Shown piece after piece: positions 54,664 through 64,000 of a stretch of DNA of 64,000 nt. Made by a program: the position numbers and the translations under genes. The notes beneath the pieces were generated by a model, which saw only the letters and a program-made list of their open reading frames with translations, searched no databases and was not told the origin of the DNA. Position 1 is the first letter of the stretch. Each line of letters begins with the position of its first letter. The stretch is from Cladopsammia gracilis (Eukaryota > Cnidaria > Anthozoa > Scleractinia > Dendrophylliidae): assembly GCA_022457155.1 (NCBI GenBank), contig JAJGOT010000353.1, forward strand, positions 1-64,000, in the 5' to 3' direction.

Positions 54664-57600
54664 ACTAATTTTAAGAGCTTTTTCGTTGTATTCTTTAGCC
54701 TTGGCAAAATCACCGACAGATTGAAACACAGTTCCTAGGTTTTTGTAATCTGTTGCTTCTCCGGCTTTGTCACCAATTTCTTTCCTGATCGCAAGTGCTT
54801 TCTGAAGATATTCTTCAGCCTTAGCATATTCACCGACAGATTGAAACACAGTTCCCAGGTTTCCGTAAGATGATGCTTCTCCGTTTTTGTTACCGATTTC
54901 TTTGTTTAGGGCAAGTGCTTTTAGGAGATATTCTTCAGCCTTGGCATACTGACCGAGAGAGTAGAACACAGTTCCTAGGTTCCCGTAGGATGATGCTTCT
55001 CCGGCTTTGTCACCAATTTGTTTCCTGATTGCAAGTGCTTTCTGAAGATATTTTTCAGCCTCAGCATGTTCACCGACAGATTGGAATACATTTCCTAGGT
55101 TTCTGTAAGATGATGCTTCTCCGTTTTTGTTACCAATTTCTTTGTTTAGGGCAAGGGCTTTTAGGAGATATTCTTCAGCCTTGGCATACTGACCGAGAGA
55201 GTAGAATACAGTTCCTAGGTTCCCGTAGGATGATGCTTCTCCGGCTTTGTCACCAATTTCTTTCCTGATCGCAAGTGCTTTCTGAAGATATTCTTCAGCC
55301 TTAGCAAATTCACCGACAGATTGGAAGACGTTTCCTAGGTTTCCATAAGATGATGCTTCTCCGTTTTTGTTACCAATTTCTTTGCTCAGGGCAAGTGCTT
55401 TTAGGAGATATTCCTCAGCCTTGGCATACTGACCGAGAGAGTAGAATACAGTTGCTAGGTTCCCATAGGATGATGCTTCTCCGGCTTTGTCACCAATTTG
55501 TTTCCTGATCGCAAGTGCCTTACGAAGATATTCTTCAGCCTTAGCATGTTCACCGACAGATTGGGACACAGTTCCCAGGTTTCCGTAAGATGATGCTTCT
55601 CCGTGTTTCTGACCAATTTCTTTGTTCATGGCAAGTGCTTTTAGGAGATATTCCTCAGCCTTGCAATACTGACCGACAGAGCAGAACACATTTCCAAGGT
55701 TCCCGTAGGATGATGCTTCTCCGGCTTTGTCACCAATTTGTTTCCTGATCGCAAGTGCCTTACGAAGATATTCTTCAGCCTTAGCATGTTCACCGACAGA
55801 TTGGGACACAGTTCCCAGGTTTCCGTAAGATGATGCTTCTCCGTGTTTCTGACCAATTTCTTTGTTCATGGCAAGTGCTTTTAGGAGATATTCCTCAGCC
55901 TTGCAATACTGACCGACAGAGCAGAACACATTTCCAAGGTTCCCGTAGGATGATGCTTCTCCGGCTTTGTCACCAATTTCTTTCCTGATCGCAAGTGCTT
56001 TCTGAAGATATTCTTCAGCCTTGGCATATTCACCGACAGATTGGAACACATTTCCTAGGTTTCCGAAAGATGATGCTTCTCCGTTTTTGTTACGAATTTC
56101 TTTGTTTAGGGCAAGTGCTTTTAGGAGATATTCTTCAGCCTTGGCATACCGACCGAGAGAGTGGAACACAGTTCCTAGGTTCCCGTAGGATGATGCCTCT
56201 CCAGCTTTGTCACCAATTTGTTTCCTGATCGCAAGTGCTTTCTGAAGATATTCTTCAGCCTTGGCATGTTCACCGACAGATTGAAACACATTTCCTAGGT
56301 TTCTGTAAGATGATGCTTCTCCGTTTTTGTTACCAATTTCTTTGTTTAGGGCAAGTGCTTTTAGGAGATATTCTTCAGCCTTGGCATACTGACCGAGAGA
56401 GTAGAATACAGTTCCTAGGTTCCCGTAGGATGATGCTTCTCCGGCTTTGTCACCGATTTGTTTCCTGATCGCAAGTGCTTTCTGAAGATATTCTTCAGCC
56501 TTGGCATATTCACCGACAGATTGGAAGACATTTGCTAGGTTTCCGTAAGATGATGCTTCTCCGTTTTTGTTACCAATTTCTTTGCTTAGGGCAAGTGCTT
56601 TTAGGAGATATTCCTCAGCATTGGCATACTGACCGACAGAGTAGAACACAGTTCCTAGGTTCCCGTAGGATGATGCTTCTCCGGCTTTGTCACCAATTTC
56701 TTTCCAGATCGCAAGTGCTTTCAAGAGAGATTCTTCAGCCTTGGCAAAATTACCGACAGATTGAAACACAGTTCCTAAGTTTTTGTAATCTGATGCTTCT
56801 CCAGATTTGTCACCAATTTCTTTCCTGATCGCAAGTGCTTTCTGAAGATATTCTTCAGCCTTAGCATATTCACCGACAGATTGAAACACAGTCCCTAGGT
56901 TTCCGTAAGATGATGCTTCTCCGTTTTTGTGACCAATTTCTTTGTTCATGGCAAGTGCTTTTAGGAGATATTCTTCAGCCTTGACATACTGACCGAGAGA
57001 GTAGAACACAGTTCCTAGCTTCCCGTAGGATGATGCTTCCCCGGCTTTGTCACGAATTTGTTTCTTGATCGCAAGTGGGTTCTGAAGATATTCTTCAGCC
57101 TTGGCATATTCACCGACAGATTGGAACACAGTTCCCAGGTTTCAGTAAGACGATGCTTCTCCGTGTTTCTGACCAATTTCTTTGTTCATGGCAAGTGCTT
57201 TTAGGAGATATTCCTCAGCCTTGGCATTCTGACCGACAGAGTAGAACACAGTTCCTAGATTCCCGTAGGATGACGCTTCTCCGGCTTTGTCGCCAATTTC
57301 TTTCCAGATCGCAAGTGCATTCAAGAGAGATTCTTCAGCCTTGTCAAAATTACCGACAGATTGAAACACAGTTCCTAGGTTTTTGTAATCTGTTGCTTCT
57401 CCGGCTTTGTCGCCAATTTCTTTCCTGATTGCAAGTGCTTTCTGAAGATATTCTTCAGCCTTGGCATATTCACCGACAGATTGGAACACATTTCCTAGGT
57501 TTCCGAAAGATGATGCTTCTCCGTTTTTGTAACCAATTTCTTTGTTTAGGGCAAGTGCTTTAAGGAGATATTCTAAAGCCTTGGCATACTGACCGAGAGA

Positions 57601-58500
57601 GTAGAACACAGTTCCTAGGTTCCCGTAGGATGATGCCTCTCCAGCTTTGTGACCAATTTGTTTCCTGATCGCAAGTGCTTTCTGAAGATATTCTTCAGCC
57701 TTAGCATATTCACCGACAGATTGGAACACATTTCCTAGGTTTCTGTAAGATGATGCTTCTCCGTTTTTGTTACCAATTTCTTTGCTCAGGGCAAGTGCTT
57801 TTAGGAGATATTCCTCGGCCTTGGCATACTGACCGACAGAGTAGAACACAGTTCCTAGGTTCCCGTAGGATGATGCTTCTCCGGATTTGTCATCAATTTG
57901 TTTCCTGATCGCAAGTGCTTTCTGAAGATATTCTTCAGCCTTAGCATATTCACCGACAGATTGAAACACAGTTCCTAGGTTTCCGTAAGATGATGTTTCT
58001 CCGTTTTTGTTACCAATTTCTTTGTTCACGGTAAGTGCTTTTAGGAGATATTCTTCAGCCTTGGCATATTGACCGAGAGAGTAGAACACAGTTCCTAGGT
58101 TCCCGTAGGATGATGCTTCTCCGGCTTTGTCACCAATTTCTTTCCAGATCGCAAGTGCATTCAAGAGAGATTCTTCAGCCTTGTCAAAATTACCGACAGA
58201 TTGAAACACAGTTCCTAGGTTTTTGTAATCTGATGCTTCTCCGGCTTTGTCACCAATTTCTTTCCTGATCGCAAGTGCTTTCTGAAGATATTCTTCAGCC
58301 TTGGCATATTCACCGAGAGAATAGAACACATTTCCTAGGTTTCCGTAACATGATGCTTCTCCGTTTTTGAGACCAATTTCTTTGTTCATGGCAAGTGCTT
58401 TCTGAATATATTCCTCAGCCTTGTCATACTGACCGACAGAGTAGAACACAGTTCCTAGGTTTCCGTAACATGTTGCTTCCCCTTCTTTATCGCCACGCTC
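54664..58500 (-). repeat. TPR-coding tandem array, 32 x 120 bp
   Basis: Units are exactly 120 bp. They alternate in two types, one with [20 protein letters not shown] and one with [20 protein letters not shown], so the real period is 240 bp. Two neighbouring dimers, 55501-55740 and 55741-55980, are identical except for the last base. Every third or so dimer carries a [15 protein letters not shown] variant. Confidence 0.95.
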
Positions 58501-58767
58501 GCGGAGTAAGACCAAAAGCTTTCTGCCGCATTCTATCGCACTTGTGTTGTCATTGATAAAAACGTACCCATTAAATATTTGAAAACAAGTTGATATACAA
58601 CCTGATATCACGAATTCGTTTTCTTTCTCCAGGACTTTGCAGTTGAAGAGTCCTAAGCATTCTTCCCACAACTTGATGGCTTTAACAACACGACTGGTGT
58701 TGCTAAGGAAATTGGCAACAACCATGCCAATAAGGATGGTTTGTACAACTTTCTCTACGTCGTCCAT

Positions 58768-59599
58768 GTCAGTCTTCTACAAAACATAGAAGAAATTATA
58801 ATACTTTAACTCTATTTTCTGTTACGTTGTCGTATTTAATTGGTGTTAAATATAAATTTGGATTTTGGCAACGAAACCTCCCTCAAAACTCAGTGAAACA
58901 GCCCAAAAACCACACGGCAACAAAGGAATACAACTTCATGTTCAGTTCAAGGTCCAAGCCTCATAGACCGTAATTTTTCTGATCCAATGCATTTTATTTG
59001 ACTACGGAATAACTTACACAGAGGGTCATTGTCGTGAAATGAACCACGACCGCAAATGATCCCTAATTGAATTGTGATACAATTTTGTGCATTTCACTCT
59101 CAATCAACCAAACACGACAATTACGAATCCTGCTCTTTCTATATTTTCAATTTAATATAACGTGAGCAGATTCTCCATGGCAACGTAGACAGGGAAATGT
59201 CAAAACGTGCTAAAAGTAGAAGTAAAAGTAGCCATCCTAAGATATCAGTTTACATAGGTGGTTTCACAATTTTTAGTTTTCGTGAATTTACAAGCTCGCG
59301 TTACGAGAAAATCCCAACAACCTATACATTTGTTGAAATCTTAATAAATGTAGAATCGCTTTTTGTTTTTTTTTTTTTAAATTTCACAAAAAGATACCTC
59401 TAATAAATATTAACGAAAGAAGGCAGATTAAACACCAATTATTGTTAATTATCTCCAGTAAGATAAGCTGTACTTGTTGCTTGTTTAATGAAACGGTTGA
59501 AGTTTTTGTACTTTCCACGGCCAAAACATTCCAGATCTTGATAAATAAAGAATGATGGTAAATTTAAGCCCGCTAAAGAAATTCAAGGCTTCTTCGAGC
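58768..59599. other. Upstream flank of copy B TPR-CHAT pseudogene
   Basis: Matches the copy A flank, with an additional stretch at about 58855-59130 that copy A does not have. No gene supported. Confidence 0.45.
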
Positions 59600-59925
59600 C
59601 AACCCGTGAATACGAAATGCTAACGGTAACGCAATATTGCGGGTTTTTTTGGAAATTAAATGTAACGACTTTTGACGAATGCAAACAAACAAAAAAAACA
59701 TGCAGTATCTTTCAGTTCGAAGAAAAAAGAAAATAATCCGTCCTGGGCGAGATTCGAGCTCGCGTCCTTCGGTTGCCTCCCGCTCTATTAATTGTCATTG
59801 CACTTATGCACTACGTAGATATGACGATAAAAGTTTACATCTGAGTGATGGATCGAGCGAGCAAGTGAGTGAATTAGCCGTCGTTACCGATACCCTACAT
59901 TACGCATGCGCGTTTTCACGGGTTA
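59600..59925 (-). mobile_element. tRNA-derived SINE in copy B
   Basis: Absent from copy A at the equivalent site (near 13786). On the minus strand it has a tRNA-like head with AGCTCGAATCTCGCC (T arm) at about 59745-59780, then a body with a TAACGCAATATTGCGG-type motif and CTTCGAGCCAACCCGTGAA. The same body occurs at about 61030-61170, which defines a family. Confidence 0.6.
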
Positions 59926-59939
59926 ATAAGAAAAATGTA

Positions 59940-60183
59940 ATGTTCCTCATGACACGAGCGTGGGACAAACAAAAAATCTGAGTCCCCGACAGGAATCGAA
60001 CCTATGACCTTCTGCACACCGGACGGATGATTCTGTACACCGGTCGGATGATTCCGTACACCGGTCCGAAGTAATGTTCATCATGTCACGAGCGTGGGAC
60101 AAACAACTGAGTCCCCGAGGGGAATCGAACCTCTGACCTTCCGCACACCGGTGGAACGCTCTAACCACTGAGCTACGAGAGAC
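59940..60183 (-). repeat. tRNA-derived satellite, copy B (short form)
   Basis: Equivalent of 13826-14443 but with only one extra T-arm segment and two 21-bp units, against three and twelve in copy A. The tRNA-like unit is at 60111-60183 on the minus strand, with box A TAGCTCAGTGGTTAGAGCG and box B GGTTCGATTCC, and it has the same irregular anticodon arm. Confidence 0.7.
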
Positions 60184-60932
60184 TCGTGGCGAGCTAGGCC
60201 ACTTACTAGGTTCATGTATAACATGCGTCCTACGTACTGCTAGGATCAGAAATGTCGAAAAGCCTCATCTGTGGTGATAAATATATTATGATGGTAGATG
60301 TTAAGCTTTTATCCCTGTCATTAGCGAGTGAATTACTTTTGTAAATAACTGAAGCAAGCAGAAATGCAAAAAATGCGGCACAGCAGAGGCCAGCAAAAGC
60401 CAAGTCGCGAGAAAAATATATCTATTACTTTTTTTTTGAAGCACAGTTATACCATTTAGCTAGAGATATCGGCTCAGTATGAGATCAAAGCGATGAAAGG
60501 TTGGAATTACAGTGACACCGGACAATAATTTTTACCTGGCATTGTATTTTGTATAAAATCTTTATCGTGGATGAAGCGAACATTATGGTGTTATTTTAAA
60601 ATAAACTGACACTATTTTGGGAGTCTAGGAACCTTGTTATTTCAACTTCTAGGTAACAAACGCGCATTAGTGTACGCCACATGTTTTTAATTCATACGGT
60701 TATTTGAACCTTTACAAATGGCAGCGAAACTTCACACATTAGCGTTTTCCTAAGTCTTGAAGAATCCATTTCAAGTTTACAGATCTCAAGACCTTATGCA
60801 CTGGTCAGCGGAATTACCAAAAAACGGTTTACAGTGGAGTAATTGCCTGACGGACCAAAGGAGTGAAAATTTGCATATTTGTCCCCGTCTATTATAACTC
60901 GTTCAACACTTCGATTTCACGAGTTAACAAGA

Positions 60933-62083
60933 AGCTGTACACAGCTTGAACTCGTGGCGCCTTTAACGCATTGTAGCATTGATTCCCGAGTGAATTGAGT
61001 GCTTTTACGGAGAAACATAAGCTTGAAATTATGTCTTATCAAGGCTCCAAAGAGCCAACCCGAGAAAAAGAAATGCTAACGCGTAACGCGTAACGCAATA
61101 TTGCCGTAAGCTTACGTTTTCACACTGACACGGTTCGATATATATATTTTTTTAAATTAAACGTAAGGATTTTTGACGAACGAAAAAAAAGTACATCACT
61201 TTCATAATGTCCAGTTTGAAAAAAGAAAAAAAGGAAAAAAAGGACTTCATGGAGAGTCGAACTCGGGCCGTCCGGGACGAAGGCACAAATTCAATCCACT
61301 GCGCTGTCCAAGAACACATACTACCTGGAAAATAAATTTTATTATTTTAAGCTAGATACGCATCAGAACGCGTGTTTGGGTTGGAGAATCCTTTCAGATC
61401 GATTTTAATGCTGCACTAAAAACTCCAAATGCGAAACATCTGTAACCTTATTGTTGTCTATATTCGTTTACATCAAATTAATTATTGTTATCATTGGATT
61501 CACGTTGAATTCCTGTTACGAAACGTGTTCGTAACAAAGCATTTGCTCACTAAGTTTACAGCTGATGGAAGGAGCGAGTGAGTGAGTGAGTGAGTGAGTG
61601 AGAGAGTGAATTTTATTTAAACACCGTTGCCGATAACCCGTTCATCATGCTTTCACGTATACAAGGGTTTAAAAGTAAGACCCTTCATATAAGACTACAC
61701 TGCATTCACTAGATTCAGTAGCTGACACTTAAGCTCGATCCGGAGTTCGATCGCTAAGCGAATGGTAAGTTTAATATATAACACACAGAACTTGCCAAAG
61801 CAAAAATCCCACTGGAAAAAGCGGCGAACACAATATCAAACGGTCCTATCCATCCATGAACGCCTTGAATTGTCTTGAAAATGTGCAATTGTACGCTGTA
61901 GTTCTTTATCTTGCTTCTCGAGTCAACACACGGAGAGATTTTACGGTATGTATTTCATGGCCGAAAGCCATATAGTCGTCGACATAGACTTAAACATGCG
62001 TGCATAAATTTGCATGCGCTAATGTGACACGAAAAAAGAACAAGAAAAGTCAAAGCCCGATTTACAACTCGTGTGCTTCGCCA
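60933..62083. mobile_element. Copy B insertion of about 1.15 kb containing a second SINE
   Basis: Copy A is continuous at this point (CACGAGTTAAAAAGGCTG, 15229). In copy B, CACGAGTTAACAAG and CACGAGTAAAAAG flank the insertion, suggesting a target duplication of about 13-14 bp, as made by LINE machinery. It holds a SINE body with a tRNA-like head (minus strand, GAGTTCGACTCTC at about 61254-61266) and a (GAGT)n run at 61575-61605. Confidence 0.5.
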
Positions 62084-64000
62084 CGAGTAAAAAGTCTGCT
62101 AAATGAGTAGAACTCAGGCTAGTCGTCCCCTGGAAATGTAATTTATTTCAGTTCTCTACGTTTGCCCATCCGAAATGACAGCTAAACACACACAACGTTC
62201 AACCACCAAGAACAACATCGCTTGCACTACGGGGTGGTCTTCCATCTCGGCGAATCGAGCCATACCGGTCTATTGCTCATGTAATCGGCCTCTAACGCGT
62301 GTACGAAATAATTGCGGGAACAATCCATGCTCCTTATTCGCTACAATATAAACCATTTCTTAGAAGATTTAGATAATTTGTGGCCATTTTGTACGAGGCA
62401 GAACCATTTCAAACCGCGTGACCTATTCATTAATTTACGTGACTGTCTGAATATTTTTAAAGGAAATTCATGAAAAATTGCCTGCGCGTTTACCCCAAGC
62501 TAGATTGTTTATATGTTTCAGTACATTAACATCCGGCTTTCTGCTAATATAACTTTCCTTGTAACATTAGATGAACCAGGACAATAATTATGCCTGAGAA
62601 GTTTCCTCATTTTCAAGTTTTTATCAAAGTGCTTAAACTAGGAATGTCCAAGCTTTCAGTTCCGATGTTTTAACATTTCCCTGCTCTCAAAGGATTGCTC
62701 AACCGCAATAAGGATCATTTCAAATCTCGGCAAAATGTATTTAAATGGCGGCTGCGACATAAACACGGGATTTCACTTTTTGATCGATTTCTCGAAAACG
62801 AAATCTTTTCGGAAAGTTTGATTGTAATTTTCAAAAATAGGTTTGTCACTAAAGGGTTTCTCTTAAAAAAAATTCGAAAATTCAGTTTTGATAGCGAGCT
62901 CTTGATATTTACAGACATCCATTTTTAAGAATCTTCCGATTCAGTAACATAAATTATTAAAGTGAAGTGTTTATCAAAGTGTTTATGAAAGTGCCTACCG
63001 CAGGGCAGGTATTTTCGGGCTGTATTTCTTACAATACTTTTTCATTTTTATGCTCTAAGAGAGTTACTCCACTGCAAAAGGAGCATTTCGTTTCGTTAAG
63101 GCCTCTTTCTACCGGGGGTGTGAGGGGGTGGGGAAGGGGGACTCACACACTGACGGGGTGCTCGTCGAAAATTTTCCAAAAACACCCTAAAGGGAACCAC
63201 AACCTCGTTTGATGGGCGTGGCTCAAAAGAATTTTTACCCCTAAGAGGTACCAATTAAAAAAACACGTCATATTCTGTCATATTTTTTCGGCTCAATACC
63301 CTTAAGGGAACCGTGATAATTAACGGTGGTTATTTTAGATTTTAGTACCCTAAGTGGTACCAATCTACAAATTTTGATCCCTAAAAGGTACGACGAGCGC
63401 CCCCGTCATTTTTATATGAGAGTCCTTCCCCCCCCCCCCCCCCCCCCCCCCCTTGGGTGTCTTTCTTACCGGTCGATTGAAATATGCAGCAAATCTCGGC
63501 AAAATTTGATGGCGGTTACGACTTTAACACGGAATTTCAGTTTTAGTAGATAACTCGAAAACAAAAATAACTTGGAAAGTTTCACTGTAATTTCCGTTAA
63601 TAGATCTTCATCAAAGGGTTTCTTAAGGCCCAATTCGAAGAAATTCTAAAATTCAGCATCGATATTTACAGACAGAATCTTCAAATTCTGTAATTAAACT
63701 CAAGGTGCGGAAAGCGGATAAAATTTAAAAACGTCATTGAATCATTTTTAAGGCGATCGATCTTCCCGCATAAGAGAGCCGGTGAGTTCAGAGAGAGCCA
63801 TGCCACTGAATTAATAATGTTAAAAAGGACTTACTGTGTTGGGATCCGTTCTTCGTGCGACGAAAATGAAACAAAAAGCTGTAATCAACAGAGAGCCTTC
63901 AAAACAAGACATATGACCAAGACATTATTATTATTTTAAGTTGCTAGAAACGGCTAGTAACATTTAATTCCTTACAAGCGTCTTCCTGTTGATTTCGTAG
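62084..64000. other. Copy B tail, no gene supported
   Basis: Collinear with copy A 15240-16124, then 32775-33885, then 40825-40990. It lacks all the large insertions of copy A and therefore records the pre-insertion state. A 25-C run lies at 63428-63452. Reading frames here are short and not conserved with copy A. Confidence 0.6.

Larger units (their letters stand above)
53840..58767 (-). pseudogene. TPR-CHAT paralogue, broken and lacking CHAT
   Basis: Paralogue of the copy A gene. The N-terminal cap (58767 down to about 58500) is nearly identical to copy A and the array has 32 TPR units. Three defects follow. A TGA at 57142-57144 replaces a conserved Gly codon (SYGNLG becomes SY-stop-NLG) while the same frame carries on for 828 codons. 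A 323-bp insertion (54341-54663) splits the linker after KISN and shifts the frame. The gene then ends at KLSECFSH, because a deletion has removed everything equivalent to copy A 6981-9840, including the catalytic His and Cys. The retained linker and pre-CHAT part is 53840-54349. The first 541 codons could still give a CHAT-less TPR protein if the mRNA escapes decay. Confidence 0.85.
48623..64000. repeat. Segmental duplication, copy B (continues beyond window)
   Basis: Same order and orientation as copy A from about 2746. Differences from copy A: MITEs at 50343 and 53268, the MULE at 50563, a deletion around 53840, the broken TPR-CHAT gene, and SINE-bearing insertions near 59600 and 60933. 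It lacks the insertions of copy A at 3082, 4581, 5737, 16128, 32835 and 33896. Confidence 0.9.

Noticed and set aside
55029..56828. Series of plus-strand frames over the TPR arrays ([19 protein letters not shown] repeats)
   Set aside because: These are antisense shadows of the TPR coding repeat; the 120-bp unit keeps the opposite frame open too.

Overview
The window looks like part of an anthozoan cnidarian genome, most likely a stony coral. The evidence is AT-rich DNA with very few coding exons, intron-bearing genes, an intronless TPR-CHAT gene built from 40-residue TPR units (a family I know to be expanded in corals), and a repeat load of DIRS, Penelope-like, Gypsy, jockey-like LINE and many small terminal-inverted-repeat elements. 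No species can be named from this.

The organising feature is a large segmental duplication. Copy A starts near 2746 and copy B near 48623, in the same orientation, and copy B runs off the window. In one stretch that aligns without gaps (13021-13310 against 58551-58840) I count 10 differences in 290 columns. Because each copy shows the empty site for insertions in the other, many element boundaries and target-site duplications can be read directly. Copy A later took in about 24 kb of extra DNA: a 16.6-kb nest of transposons (16128-32771) and a 6.9-kb element carrying a Gypsy retrotransposon (33896-40828). Copy B received a MULE-like element (50563-52810), SINEs and small MITEs, and lost 2.9 kb.

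The main gene is the TPR-CHAT gene on the minus strand of copy A (8777-13237). It has 22 identical-length TPR units followed by a CHAT caspase-like domain with an intact His/Cys dyad. Its copy B partner (53840-58767) has 32 TPR units but is broken by one nonsense codon, a 323-bp insertion and a deletion that removes the CHAT domain. The two arrays have been homogenised differently, with 360-bp blocks in A and 240-bp dimers in B.

Region by region: 1-2745 holds a tyrosine-recombinase fragment, a minisatellite and a foldback element. 2746-16124 is copy A with the TPR-CHAT gene and a tRNA-derived satellite. 16128-32771 is the nested transposons: gene fragment, Penelope-like element, then a TTAA foldback that holds a LINE that holds a DIRS element that holds a second TTAA foldback. 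32775-40990 is more of copy A with the hAT/Gypsy composite. 40991-48622 is single-copy here and carries the last two exons of an importin-4-like gene plus MITEs. 48623-64000 is copy B.

The only clearly intact protein-coding features are the copy A TPR-CHAT gene and the two importin-4-like exons. Everything else coding is transposon-derived and mostly decayed.
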